Origin: an uncultured Finegoldia sp. | Lineage (GTDB): Bacteria > Bacillota > Clostridia > Tissierellales > Peptoniphilaceae | Direction of reading: 5' to 3' | Length of the DNA: 64,000 bases | Assembly: GCF_900766215.1 (NCBI RefSeq) | Contig: NZ_CAAFUQ010000089.1 | Coordinates: 1-64,000, forward strand | Shown here: positions 8,115 through 17,200 of the stretch, piece by piece | How positions within the stretch are numbered: position 1 is the stretch's first letter | How the letters are laid out: every line of letters starts with the position of its first letter | Notes under the pieces: model-generated | The model's input: the letters and a program-made list of their open reading frames with translations, nothing else | What the model was told of the DNA's origin: nothing | Databases searched by the model: none | Translations under genes and position numbers: made by a program

Positions 8115-9926
8115 TCAACTAACCCTCATCGCTCTGAATGAATTCAAAATAGCAAGCACTGTAACTCCGACGTCTGCAAAGATTGCAGCCCACATATTTG
8201 TAAGTCCAAGCGCCGATAATATTAGCACGATTATTTTCACACCGATTGCAAAATACGCGTTTTGTTTTGCGATTTTGAGTGTTTTCTTTGAGATTTTGAT
8301 TGCTTGGGCGATTTTCGTTAGCTCATCTGTCATGATTACGACATCGCTCGCTTCAATTGCCGCATCGCTTCCGATTTGTCCCATGGAAATTCCGACATCA
8401 CTAAGTGCAAGCACTGGCGCATCGTTGATTCCGTCACCTACGAATGCCACTTTTCTTCCCTTTTCTATCAAATCTTTTACAATTTCAACCTTATCTTGTG
8501 GAAGTAGCTTGGATTTGTATTCGTCAATTTTGAGATTTTCTGCTACTGATTTGGCTACAGATTCATTATCACCAGTTAGCATGTATGTTTTTTTGATGCC
8601 GACATTTTTCATATCAACAATTGCTTGTGCGCTGTCTTGTTTGATTTCGTCGGCGATTCTGATATATCCCGCAAATTTTCCATCAATTGCAACGTAGACA
8701 ACAGTGTCTGTAGTGTCAATCGGTTCAAATTCAACATCTTTTAAAAGTTTCGAATTTCCTGCTAGGATATTTTTGCCATTTATCACGGCTTGTATCCCTT
8801 GGCCTGCGATATTTTCTGCAGATTCCAAGTTCAAATATTCTTTGTCCCCATAATAATCAATAATCGATTGTGCGATTGGATGGTTGGATGATTTCTCAGC
8901 GCTGGCAACGTATTGAAGCATTTCTTCATCTGAAAATCCAACTGATTTCGCTTCGACAACTTTGAACACACCTTGTGTCAATGTTCCAGTTTTATCCATA
9001 ACAACAGTGTCTGTTTCTGCTAACTTTTCGATGTAGTTACTTCCTTTAACCAAAATCCCAGCCTTGCTGCTCGCACCAATCCCTGAGAAAAAGCTCAACG
9101 GAATGCTGATTACAAGTGCGCAAGGACACGAAATTACAAGGAATGTCAACGCACGATACAACCACACTTGGAAAGGTTGTTTCAATATCAAAGGCATCAA
9201 TATCGCAAGTGCTGCTGCGACCAATACTACAACAGGAGTGTATACTCTTGCAAATTTCGTGATGAATTTTTCTTGTTTACTTTTTTGGCTGGATGCATTT
9301 TCCACCAAATCCAAAATCTTCGTCACTGCAGAATTTTCAAAATCCTTCGTAACTTTCGCATTCAAAACCTTGTCCATCACGATGTATCCAGACAATAGTT
9401 CCTCGCCTTTTGCGACAGTAATTGGAACACTTTCTCCAGTCAACGCCTTCGTGTCAACCATAGAGCTTCCATCTACTACCACGCAGTCCAACGGAACTTT
9501 CTCGCCCGGTTTGACTACGATAATATCTCCCACATTCACATCGTAAGGATCCACCTTATCGTAACCATCTTCCGTTTTCAAATTCGCAAAAGTCGGTGCA
9601 ATGTCCATCAATTCCTTGATAGAATCACGAGATTTCCCAACGGCCTTGTCTTGGAAAATCTCCCCGATTTGATAAAAAAGCATAACAGCAACACCTTCGG
9701 CGTATTCTCCAACGAAAAACGCACCTAAAGTTGCAATCATCATCAGGAAATGTTCGTCAAATAACTGACCGTTTTTCAAATTCAAAAACGCTAACTTTAT
9801 TACTGGAATTCCTACAATCAGATAACTCACAGCGAAAGCCGCAAGTCTTGCGTATGGTTGTTTGATAAAAAATCCGATTACAAAAAATATCGCCGAAGCT
9901 ATCGTTAATTTTATTTCTCTGTTCAT
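8115..9926 (-). CDS. cadA: Heavy-metal P1B-type ATPase (Cd/Zn/Pb efflux)
   Basis: This 603-aa inner-membrane pump exports divalent soft metals using ATP. It shows the TGES actuator motif, CPC in the metal-binding helix (ISCPCALVIS), the phosphorylation site DKTGTLTQG, the SSNHPIA histidine-proline motif and GDGINDAPVLA. CPC together with the ArsR/SmtB regulator favours Cd/Zn over Cu. The usual N-terminal HMA domain is absent and is encoded separately just upstream (overlap of one base). The order repressor, HMA protein, ATPase indicates a metal-induced operon. Confidence 0.94.
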   Translation of the reverse strand: MNREIKLTIASAIFFVIGFFIKQPYARLAAFAVSYLIVGIPVIKLAFLNLKNGQLFDEHFLMMIATLGAFFVGEYAEGVAVMLFYQIGEIFQDKAVGKSRDSIKELMDIAPTFANLKTEDGYDKVDPYDVNVGDIIVVKPGEKVPLDCVVVDGSSMVDTKALTGESVPITVAKGEELLSGYIVMDKVLNAKVTKDFENSAVTKILDLVENASSQKSKQEKFITKFARVYTPVVVLVAAALAILMPLILKQPFQVWLYRALTFLVISCPCALVISIPLSFFSGIGASSKAGILVKGSNYIEKLAETDTVVMDKTGTLTQGVFKVVEAKSVGFSDEEMLQYVASAEKSSNHPIAQSIIDYYGDKEYLNLESAENIAGQGIQAVINGKNILAGNSKLLKDVEFEPIDTTDTVVYVAIDGKFAGYIRIADEIKQDSAQAIVDMKNVGIKKTYMLTGDNESVAKSVAENLKIDEYKSKLLPQDKVEIVKDLIEKGRKVAFVGDGINDAPVLALSDVGISMGQIGSDAAIEASDVVIMTDELTKIAQAIKISKKTLKIAKQNAYFAIGVKIIVLILSALGLTNMWAAIFADVGVTVLAILNSFRAMRVS

Positions 9927-10141
9927 TATTTTACTTCAACGTAAGGCTCAATTGATTTGATGATGTCCTTTGCTTGATTCAACACAGAATCAAACTTGTC
10001 ATCTTCTACATCCAATACCATTTTTGTAGTGATAAAATTCACAGTAACAGAATTTACTCCGTCCAATTCCTTGATTTTCTCTTCCATTTTTGCTGCACAA
10101 TTTGCACATCCCAAATTTTCTAATGTATATCTTCTTTTCAT
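9926..10141 (-). CDS. Stand-alone heavy-metal-associated (HMA) domain protein
   Basis: This 71-aa protein is a single ferredoxin-like HMA domain with the metal-binding GCANCAAKM motif (CxxC at about residues 15-18). It ends one base into the ATPase start, so it is translationally coupled to the pump that lacks its own HMA domain. It probably acts as a detached metal-binding domain or chaperone delivering metal to the ATPase. This split layout is seen in other Clostridia. An AGGAGAAAG Shine-Dalgarno lies upstream. Confidence 0.92.
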   Translation of the reverse strand: MKRRYTLENLGCANCAAKMEEKIKELDGVNSVTVNFITTKMVLDVEDDKFDSVLNQAKDIIKSIEPYVEVK

Positions 10142-10179
10142 AACTTTCTCCTTTTTTTATTTTTCTAAATTATTTCTCG

Positions 10180-10581
10180 TCATTCTTGCACGTGTACTAT
10201 CGCAATGTCGAAGATTTCTTTCACATGATCATCCGAAATCGAATAATACACAACTTTTCCTTGACGTCTAGTCTTCACAATGTTGCTTTGTTTCAACACT
10301 CTCAATTGGTGGCTAATTGCAGATTGGCTCATATTCATCACAGCTGCAATGTCGCACACGCACAACTCTCCACTTTCCAACGCCATCAAAATCTTCACCC
10401 TCGTCTGATCTCCGAAAATTTTGAACATATCGGACAAATCGGCGATCAATTCGTCATCTGGAAGCTCATTGATAGCTTTCTTTACATTATCCTCGTGAAT
10501 TAGCGTTACTTCACATTTTTCGTCGTTTAATTTATCTATGCCTCTCACATCCTTTATATGAACGTATGAATACTTGTTCAT
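10180..10581 (-). CDS. ArsR/SmtB-family metal-responsive repressor of the cad operon
   Basis: This 133-aa winged-helix repressor carries two metal-site signatures. C74 and C76 in GELCVCDIA, possibly with C23, resemble the alpha3N Cd/Pb site of CadC. D117-x-H119...H130-x-x-E133 matches the alpha5 Zn site of SmtB/CzrA with the same spacing. The recognition helix is MSQSAISHQLRVLK. It is first in the operon with the HMA protein and the ATPase. A perfect palindrome overlapping its own -10 box is the likely operator. The ATG has no clear Shine-Dalgarno and lies only a few bases from the predicted transcription start. Confidence 0.92.
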   Translation of the reverse strand: MNKYSYVHIKDVRGIDKLNDEKCEVTLIHEDNVKKAINELPDDELIADLSDMFKIFGDQTRVKILMALESGELCVCDIAAVMNMSQSAISHQLRVLKQSNIVKTRRQGKVVYYSISDDHVKEIFDIAIVHVQE

Positions 10582-10589
10582 TTGTTAAT

Positions 10590-10621
10590 ATGATAATATC
10601 ATTTTATTTTTAGTTTGTCAA
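10590..10621 (-). promoter_or_regulatory. Promoter and operator of the cad operon
   Basis: On the minus strand TTGACA (10621-10616) and TATTAT (10598-10593) are spaced by 17 bp. The perfect palindrome ATGATAATATCAT (10590-10602) covers the -10 box, so bound repressor would block RNA polymerase. A second inverted repeat, ATGAA...TTCAT, lies just inside the coding region (10566-10581). Confidence 0.75.
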
Positions 10622-10654
10622 TAAAAAAAGAGAGATTTTATAAAAAAATCTCTC
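10622..10654 (-). terminator. Terminator of birA
   Basis: GAGAGATTTT and AAAATCTCTC form a hairpin overlapping the birA stop; on the minus strand it is followed by CTTTTTTTAT. Confidence 0.8.
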
Positions 10655-11366
10655 CTATATTTAAATCTTCAATTGTTCCGTCGTTGTATTTTACATTCAA
10701 GCTAAAATCGTCATTGATATTCATTGCAGTAGCTGGAATATAATCTCCGTTTTTGTGTACTTTGATTTCATTACCAATAAACGTGGCTTTCTTTCGATAT
10801 TTTTCAACCAAACTATCCCTATCCTCGCTCCAAAATTCTAGGAAATTCTGCATTATTTTTATGACCAATTCTTCTCTTTTGTCTGAGTCTTTTTTCTCTG
10901 TGATAAATCCAGCCGTATCTTTGATATCTTCTGGAAAATCCGTTTGGTAGACGTTAATTCCGACACCAACCACAATATCGTGGCAGATATTTTTCTCCAC
11001 CTTGCATTCTGTGAGTATGCCGCAGATTTTCTTACCGTCAAGTAAAATATCATTGACCCATTTAATCGACGTATTCACGCCAAAAATTTCGTCAATTGCA
11101 TAGCTTACAGCAATTCCCATAATTGGTGTGATGAATTGCGATTGTTGGAATGTCATTTCTTCATTCAATAAATACGAAAAATACAATCCATTTTCAGGCG
11201 AGAAGAATTTCCTTCCGTAGCGTCCCTTACCCTTCGATTGAAAAAATGCAATCATCAACGTATCGTTTTGCTTTTCATTCAGAATTTCATCATTTGTTGA
11301 AGTGACTTCCTTTTTAAAAATCACCTTATTTATTCCAGTTTGTTCTTTGATTTTTTCCGTATCCAT
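10638..11366 (-). CDS. birA: Biotin--[biotin carboxyl-carrier protein] ligase
   Basis: This 242-aa cytoplasmic enzyme activates biotin with ATP and attaches it to a lysine of biotin carboxyl carrier proteins. The biotinoyl-AMP loop KGKGRYGRKF and the KWVNDI motif are present, with STNDE near the N-terminus and a C-terminal SH3-like segment. There is no N-terminal DNA-binding domain, so it is a monofunctional group I ligase. The start overlaps the stop of the upstream radical SAM gene at one base, so the two are co-transcribed. Confidence 0.94.
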   Translation of the reverse strand: MDTEKIKEQTGINKVIFKKEVTSTNDEILNEKQNDTLMIAFFQSKGKGRYGRKFFSPENGLYFSYLLNEEMTFQQSQFITPIMGIAVSYAIDEIFGVNTSIKWVNDILLDGKKICGILTECKVEKNICHDIVVGVGINVYQTDFPEDIKDTAGFITEKKDSDKREELVIKIMQNFLEFWSEDRDSLVEKYRKKATFIGNEIKVHKNGDYIPATAMNINDDFSLNVKYNDGTIEDLNIGEIFL

Positions 11367-12274
11367 TAACCTTCATCCCATCTATCCCATTTTTTACGTT
11401 CTTTTTTGTTCATTTCCTTGTCGTCATCTTCTAGTCTTTGCTTCAAAACAGCGATAATTTCATCCTTTTTATCTGGAATTACAGATGTCACAGCCACTGC
11501 CTTAGTCTTGTGAGTTCCATTGTAGATGCATCTTATATTCAAATTTTCCACAAGCATTATCTCCTCAATGATTTGCTGTCTGATGGACACTCTTTTGAAA
11601 TCGTGATTTCTCACGTTTTCTACAAGCTTTGCATTCTTGAACAAAACCAAATTCACAACAACAATTTCAAACGGATTCACCTTGTTCAGAAACTCTGCAG
11701 TCTTCATTATATGTTCACATGAATGTGCTTCTCCACCAAGGCCAAGCATAATGTAGACAGAATATTTTATTCCCAAATTATCGAGCCTGTGAAGAGCCGT
11801 CAATTGTTCTTGTGATGTGACACCTTTTTTATGATAAGAAAGCACCCAATCGCTTCCCGACTCAATCCCAATGCAAATACGATCAAGCCCCAGATTTTTA
11901 AGTTCCAACAATTCATCGTCAGTTTTTCTGAGAATATCATCACTTCTGGAAAAACACGACACGTACTTCATACTTGGGAAATTCTTTTTGATTTCTTTCA
12001 AAATCTCCGTCAAATAATCATTCTTCAAACACAAAGCATTACCTTCCAATAACGTGAACTTTTTCGGAGTAAACCTCTTGTCTTCGTAAAAATCTTTTCT
12101 ATCACGTATATATTTTTTCACATCTTCAATGTCAAAAACCTTGAATTTTTTCCCTACATTCAAATCACAATAGATGCATTTGCCGTAAGAACAACCAACC
12201 GTTACGGGAATCATCTCATTGTACATTTCGGGCATCGGAGTGTACATGTATCTATCGTAAAATCCGTCAATCAT
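11366..12274 (-). CDS. Radical SAM superfamily protein
   Basis: This 302-aa protein has the CxxxCxxC [4Fe-4S]/SAM motif (CSYGKCIYC, about residues 28-36) and the Elp3/HemN-like core: LLEGNALCLKND, then GLDRICIGIESGSD and YIMLGLGGE. It resembles uncharacterised radical SAM proteins that lack an added C-terminal cluster domain; the substrate is unknown. The C-terminus is highly charged (DKEMNKKERKKWDRWDEG). It is the first gene of a pair with birA. No lipoate or biotin synthase signature is apparent, so I do not name it further. Confidence 0.82.
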   Translation of the reverse strand: MIDGFYDRYMYTPMPEMYNEMIPVTVGCSYGKCIYCDLNVGKKFKVFDIEDVKKYIRDRKDFYEDKRFTPKKFTLLEGNALCLKNDYLTEILKEIKKNFPSMKYVSCFSRSDDILRKTDDELLELKNLGLDRICIGIESGSDWVLSYHKKGVTSQEQLTALHRLDNLGIKYSVYIMLGLGGEAHSCEHIMKTAEFLNKVNPFEIVVVNLVLFKNAKLVENVRNHDFKRVSIRQQIIEEIMLVENLNIRCIYNGTHKTKAVAVTSVIPDKKDEIIAVLKQRLEDDDKEMNKKERKKWDRWDEG

Positions 12275-12351
12275 TTAATCACCTTTGTTTGATATTTTAC
12301 AAGTATTATAACACAAGATGTGTTTGTAATATGAAATTAAAGTATTTCAGC

Positions 12352-12380
12352 AAACAAAAAACCGGACACTAAGTGCCCGG
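12352..12380 (-). terminator. Terminator of lemA
   Basis: CCGGaCACT and AGTGcCCGG form a strong stem; the minus strand continues into TTTTTTG. Confidence 0.88.
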
Positions 12381-12391
12381 CAAATTTTCAA

Positions 12392-12934
12392 CTAATACTC
12401 CAAGTTAGGCATATCTGATTTTGAATCGTCCATTTCCAGATATTGTTCAGCTCTGTATCCTAACACTGAAGCCACCAAAGAACTTGGGAATTGTTTAACT
12501 TTTCTGTTATAAATAGTAACAGTGTCATTAAATACCATTCTCGATGTTCTTACTGTGTTTTCGTATTTATTTATACTTTGCATTGTTTCCTTGTAAGTTT
12601 CTGAAGCCTTTAAATCAGGATAGTTTTCTGCTAATGCGTTAATTCTTCCCGACAGATTTCTTAGGATTTCTTCATTATTTTCGATTCCTTTGACATCGTT
12701 TGATGATTGTCTCTTAGATATAACTTCCATCAAAGTTTTATATTCGTATTCAGAATAACTTTTTGTCGTCTTTGCAAGTTCTGTCAAAGCGTCAAATCTT
12801 GATTGTTGGCTTACTTTGATTTGTGAAAAAGCATTAGCGATATTTTCCTTAGTCATTACAAGACTTCTCTGAGTTGCAATAAAATATACAGCAATTATCA
12901 CAACTAATGCAATCAATATTCCTAGTGTTACCAT
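12392..12934 (-). CDS. lemA: LemA family protein
   Basis: This 180-aa protein has one N-terminal transmembrane helix (residues 3-20) and a LemA coiled/helical domain with SRFDALTELAKTTKSY and TVRTSRMVFNDTVTIYNRKVKQFPSSLVA, ending near YLEMDD. LemA proteins are membrane-anchored with the bulk outside; their role is not settled. It lies 17 bp downstream of a DUF2207 protein, a recurrent pairing. The operon ends at a strong terminator. Confidence 0.92.
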   Translation of the reverse strand: MVTLGILIALVVIIAVYFIATQRSLVMTKENIANAFSQIKVSQQSRFDALTELAKTTKSYSEYEYKTLMEVISKRQSSNDVKGIENNEEILRNLSGRINALAENYPDLKASETYKETMQSINKYENTVRTSRMVFNDTVTIYNRKVKQFPSSLVASVLGYRAEQYLEMDDSKSDMPNLEY

Positions 12935-12951
12935 AATTTCCTCCTTAAAAC

Positions 12952-14664
12952 TTATCTTCCGCCGCCGCCAGATCCGCCGCCTGAGAATCCGCCACCGCCG
13001 CCAATTGATGCTCCACCACCATATCCAGCACTTGATTGTGAGTTTGCAATTGCACTACTGTAAGTGTTATTTGAAAAGTGGTTTAGATACCAATAACTTG
13101 TGTAAATATCTCTATCGAAACTTCCAAACGTGTAATCTGGATAAAACTTTTTGAACTGTCTCAAAGTTTCTTCGCCCTTTCCAAACAACGTCGCGCCTAT
13201 TAAAACCTCATCCCATAACGCTACTTCTATCGGTTCACGCTCATTAATCAGAGTAAAATCTTTTAAAAATCTCTCAAAAGCAGGAATTAACGCTGCCTCC
13301 TTAAGTCCTTTTTGAGTATATGAATATTTTCTGAACATTCCGCGTGAATTTTCAATATATTCATTATCTAATAAAAACTTATTTCCATCTTTTTCAATAG
13401 ATTTAATAATATTTTCCAAAAACTCTTCGTCATCCTTCAGAAAATCCTTATATTCTTTTTCAGTCAGAGTCACATCATCTCCTGATGCTTCTTGTAAACT
13501 TGAAAATAACAATTGTTCGTAATCGCTATTGAACTCAGGTTCTTTGAGAATCTCTATATTATATTTTTCGATATCTCTGCGTAATATGGCTGACTTTTCA
13601 TGTGAAGTTGTAAAATCAATATTACCATCTCTTAACCACACCAAAAGCGTTGCAGACAAAATATTTTCAACCATATTTTCTTTTCCATTATATGCATAAA
13701 AATTTGCCATTAAATTCTTTTCAAAAGGAATCTCCCTGTGATATTGTGGGTTTTTCCTATCAACTTTGCCGACATTTTTGATATTCTTGTTCCTATTTGG
13801 ATTAACTATCGCAAATATTCCTAAAGATACACCAATTACGCCCATTACAGCAGTAAATACACCAAAAATTTTATCAATAGTGCTTGTAGGAGTTCCGCCT
13901 TTATCGTAAACTCCACCGTTCTTGTAATCATCATACGAATAATCAGACCCTTCAAAAGCTTTATTAACCAAAGTATCAATGCTCTTGTTCGAAGTATGAT
14001 TTGGGCTAATAATTCCCTTATTCAAGGATAACATAATGTTCATATAGTTAGATGAATCAAATTTTTTTGCTTTGGCAACAATCTTGCCATTTTCTAAATT
14101 GACATTACCATCATAACCAAATCCCCACACCTTAGCATTATCCTTGTTTAATTTCCCATCATATAGGCTAATCTTCAAACTAACCCTATCAGGCGAAGGA
14201 TCCATCTGATCATTTACAAATCTTATATTAAAACCATCATAATCATTAAAAGATGTCACAGCATTTTTAAATTTATAACGAATCGTGTAAGTCTTATCCT
14301 TAAACTCAGTCTTACCAAAGCATAATTCAATACCATCTGACGTCTGATTTATCCCGTATTTTCTAGCTTTTTCGCTAAAATTCGAATCCACATTCCACGG
14401 ATTCATACGTTCATACGGACCCTTTTCATCGGAAACCGTAAAATCCTCAATCTGCATATGATTTAGATTTTGCATAGGAATAAAAAATTCCGTACCAGAA
14501 TCTGGATTTGCCTTCCACACCTGTGTAATAGAAATAGAACCATCCTTTTCTATCACAGCATTAGTATCGATAGAATCTATAGAATCAGCAAGAGAAACCT
14601 TAGAAGTAACAAGCATTATAAGAAACGTAATTATTAAAATTCCCCTTAACCTTAATCTTTTCAT
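12952..14664 (-). CDS. DUF2207 (YciQ-like) membrane protein
   Basis: This 570-aa protein has a signal peptide (residues 1-26), a beta-rich extracellular DUF2207 domain (about 30-220), a transmembrane helix near 265-285, a cytoplasmic-like helical region, and a C-terminus made almost only of Gly and Ser (GGASIGGGGGFSGGGSGG). The Gly/Ser tail after a YciQ-type domain is a family hallmark. Its function is unknown; association with lemA downstream suggests a shared envelope role. Usual family members have a second TM pair, which I do not see clearly. Confidence 0.85.
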   Translation of the reverse strand: MKRLRLRGILIITFLIMLVTSKVSLADSIDSIDTNAVIEKDGSISITQVWKANPDSGTEFFIPMQNLNHMQIEDFTVSDEKGPYERMNPWNVDSNFSEKARKYGINQTSDGIELCFGKTEFKDKTYTIRYKFKNAVTSFNDYDGFNIRFVNDQMDPSPDRVSLKISLYDGKLNKDNAKVWGFGYDGNVNLENGKIVAKAKKFDSSNYMNIMLSLNKGIISPNHTSNKSIDTLVNKAFEGSDYSYDDYKNGGVYDKGGTPTSTIDKIFGVFTAVMGVIGVSLGIFAIVNPNRNKNIKNVGKVDRKNPQYHREIPFEKNLMANFYAYNGKENMVENILSATLLVWLRDGNIDFTTSHEKSAILRRDIEKYNIEILKEPEFNSDYEQLLFSSLQEASGDDVTLTEKEYKDFLKDDEEFLENIIKSIEKDGNKFLLDNEYIENSRGMFRKYSYTQKGLKEAALIPAFERFLKDFTLINEREPIEVALWDEVLIGATLFGKGEETLRQFKKFYPDYTFGSFDRDIYTSYWYLNHFSNNTYSSAIANSQSSAGYGGGASIGGGGGFSGGGSGGGGR

Positions 14665-14772
14665 CTAACACCTCCTCTTTATTATTATATAATTACCCAA
14701 ATATTCAAAAGTTATATAAAAAACTTGTAAAATTTATTTAATACTCAATAAACCGTATTATCAAAGTTTACA

Positions 14773-14799
14773 CAAAAAAAGAGCTCCACTAAGAGCTCT
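14773..14799 (-). terminator. Terminator of superoxide reductase gene
   Basis: Two GAGCTC arms separated by CACTAA form a hairpin; on the minus strand a run of seven T follows. Confidence 0.82.
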
Positions 14800-14811
14800 C
14801 ATTATATCAAA

Positions 14812-15171
14812 CTATTTTACTTCTTCTGCGCTTTCCCATAAACCGTGGATATTGCAATAACTTAATGCAAATACCTTACCTGGTTTTGTAGATTTTACAT
14901 AAGCGTGAGCGTGTGGTTTAGTGAATACTTCGCCTTCGCCATGAGCTGCTGCTTGGTAAGAAGCTACTTCTACTGGGAATTTTTCTCCTTCTGGTTGGAA
15001 GAATACTTTAATCCATGCAATGTGGTGTTCGAAAGTGTTTGGGTGTTCGATTTCTTCACCTACGATTGCGCATACTTTAAATCCGTCGTCTTTTTTATCA
15101 ATATGAATAACTGGAACGTGTTTTTCAGCTTTCCAATCTCCAGATTGAACTGTTTCTGTTAATTTAGCCAT
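14812..15171 (-). CDS. Superoxide reductase (neelaredoxin type)
   Basis: This 119-aa enzyme reduces superoxide to peroxide at a mononuclear Fe(His)4Cys centre, a typical defence of anaerobes. Iron ligands are visible: His in EKHVPVI, two His in HPNTFEHHIAWIKVFF, and Cys and His in SYCNIHGLWES. It lacks the N-terminal desulforedoxin domain, so it is the one-iron (class II) form. A strong AGGGGGT Shine-Dalgarno precedes the ATG. It lies 56 bp downstream of an MFS gene, with a TATAAA-like -10 in the gap, so it may have its own promoter. Confidence 0.95.
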   Translation of the reverse strand: MAKLTETVQSGDWKAEKHVPVIHIDKKDDGFKVCAIVGEEIEHPNTFEHHIAWIKVFFQPEGEKFPVEVASYQAAAHGEGEVFTKPHAHAYVKSTKPGKVFALSYCNIHGLWESAEEVK

Positions 15172-15227
15172 TAATATTACCCCCTATAAAATTTCTTACA
15201 GAGTATTTATACCCCAATTACATTAAA

Positions 15228-16529
15228 CTAATCATTAATTACATCTGGGTTTAGTTCTTCAAGTTGGTTAATGTTTTTATTCAAAAGCATCATCACGCAA
15301 ATGATAAGAAGAATAGTTCCACAAATTACAAATAACAGTCCAATTCCTCTGCCATTTCCAACTCCAATTATCTTCCCGATAAAAGTTTCAGATAATTTGC
15401 CGCCCTTTACCAAAAGTGGGTTGAACACATTATCAGCCAAAAATCCAGCTAAAATAATCGCTATAGGTGTGATAATCTTCATTAGACAATCTACCAGTGA
15501 GCCCACTCTTCCAAGCATTTTAGTCTCTATTTTCAATTGCATCAGTGAACCGAAAGTTCCATTAGCATAAGGAGTAGGAATCATAAATAAGAAAAATCCC
15601 ACAGCAATAACAATCCAGCTGTAATTTATCCCCATTACTATCAATCCAATTGAACAAATTATAAGACTCAAAAAAATCGATCTTACTTTGTTTTTTTCGC
15701 TTGGAATTGCGCCAGAAATTACTCCACCTAACACCATTGCAATTCCCGACACAGAATTCACAAGCCCGTAAATTTTTGTGTCATAATTACTCATTACCAA
15801 CGGACCAACCAAAACCATAGCTATGTCTGCCACAAAATTCAATATTGAAAACACAACTATTATTTGAATAAATCCTTGCTTTTGTTTCAACACTTCAAAA
15901 GCTATTTTCAAATCACTAACAATTGTCTTGGTGAAGTTAGATTCCTTAACTTCTTCGATTTCTTGCTCGATTTTTTGTGGTAAAATCGTCAAAATAGCGA
16001 CGAAGAAAGTTACAAAATCAATCGCAAACAATCCCGTAAGTCCTATAAATGGAAATAACGCACCTGCAATCAACGGAGCAAGCATATTTTGAATCGCCCT
16101 GATAAGTTGCATAAAACCATTTGCCCTTGGAATATCCTTCTTCTCAACCAAAAGTGGAATTGTCGCATTAAATGCAGGATTTTGAAATGTACCCAAAGTT
16201 TGCGACAAGAATGTCAATGGATACACCATCCACACTTTCATACCTCCCGTCGCAAGTAAAATCATAAGTATAACTTTAAGTACAGCATCGAGCGAATCGG
16301 TTAACACTATAATATGTTTTCGTTGTTTTCTGTCTGCCATCGATCCTGCAAAAGGAGCAAATATAATTCCTGGCAAAATTTGAACTAAAAATGTCATCGC
16401 AAAAGTCGTGGCGCTTTTTGTCATCATGAAAATCCACAACGATAATCCAAATGATGAAATCCCCGACCCAAGCATAGACACAAATTGCCCAAACCATACC
16501 ACCATAAATCTTTTAAATTTTTCGTTCAT
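15228..16529 (-). CDS. MFS efflux transporter
   Basis: This 433-aa protein has about 12 transmembrane segments, with the MFS loop motif between TM2 and TM3 (GSMADRKQRKHI) and an N-terminus (VVWFGQFVSMLGSGISSFGLSLWI) like the MFS_3/macrolide-efflux group. It is the last gene of a four-gene cluster with an ABC exporter; its start overlaps the preceding permease stop (TAATG). This context suggests export of a drug, peptide or metabolite. The substrate cannot be assigned. Confidence 0.88.
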   Translation of the reverse strand: MNEKFKRFMVVWFGQFVSMLGSGISSFGLSLWIFMMTKSATTFAMTFLVQILPGIIFAPFAGSMADRKQRKHIIVLTDSLDAVLKVILMILLATGGMKVWMVYPLTFLSQTLGTFQNPAFNATIPLLVEKKDIPRANGFMQLIRAIQNMLAPLIAGALFPFIGLTGLFAIDFVTFFVAILTILPQKIEQEIEEVKESNFTKTIVSDLKIAFEVLKQKQGFIQIIVVFSILNFVADIAMVLVGPLVMSNYDTKIYGLVNSVSGIAMVLGGVISGAIPSEKNKVRSIFLSLIICSIGLIVMGINYSWIVIAVGFFLFMIPTPYANGTFGSLMQLKIETKMLGRVGSLVDCLMKIITPIAIILAGFLADNVFNPLLVKGGKLSETFIGKIIGVGNGRGIGLLFVICGTILLIICVMMLLNKNINQLEELNPDVIND

Positions 16530-17200
16530 TAGAATCCCCTATACTGTAATTTCGTTCTTGCTTTTTTCATAAAATGATACGCCACAACATATAAAAGTAT
16601 CAAATTCAACACAATTTTCTTCATATCCGCTTGATTTCCCACAATTATTTTTCTGATTTCTTGTGTTATTGTGAGTTTGTATCCAAATATCAAAAACGCT
16701 GTTGTGATAAATCCAGTAAATGATGCGACTCTTTCGTAAATTAATGTAAGTGCCATGAACAAGAAGAACACACCATACATTAGAATTAATGAAAAGATTA
16801 TCGCTAGTATTAAATTAGGCTTGAATTGTATTATCCCATTCAATCCATTTCCCGATAAAAATATTACAATCGAAAATAAAATCGCAGCTTTTACTAACCA
16901 AACGATGCTTCTTTTGAAATAAATCATTACAATGCTAGTTCTAGATGAAATCATATTAATCAGCCCGTCGCTTTTGATTTCAAATTCTATGGATTTAACG
17001 AGTTCAAATAACACTGTTTGCAACAAATACCATATCAAAAAATATGTGAATGATTCGTTGTTCCAATTGTCCGTTGATTTTAGCATAAAAGAAACGCCCG
17101 CAAGCATGATAATATCCGATATTAGCTTTGAGAAATATTCGATTTTATAGTTTTTGTTTTCGTCGATGTATTTTCGTAATTCTCCGTATTTATATCCCAT
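16529..17200 (-). CDS. ABC-2 type exporter permease (second subunit)
   Basis: This 223-aa integral membrane protein has about six hydrophobic segments and an N-terminal amphipathic stretch (GYKYGELRKYIDENKNYKIEYFSKLI). It overlaps the first permease by 11 bp and the MFS gene by 1 bp. Two short permeases plus one ATPase is the layout of bacteriocin-immunity and antibiotic ABC exporters. The sequence has no catalytic motifs; the role is inferred from topology and context. Confidence 0.75.
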   Translation of the reverse strand: MGYKYGELRKYIDENKNYKIEYFSKLISDIIMLAGVSFMLKSTDNWNNESFTYFLIWYLLQTVLFELVKSIEFEIKSDGLINMISSRTSIVMIYFKRSIVWLVKAAILFSIVIFLSGNGLNGIIQFKPNLILAIIFSLILMYGVFFLFMALTLIYERVASFTGFITTAFLIFGYKLTITQEIRKIIVGNQADMKKIVLNLILLYVVAYHFMKKARTKLQYRGF

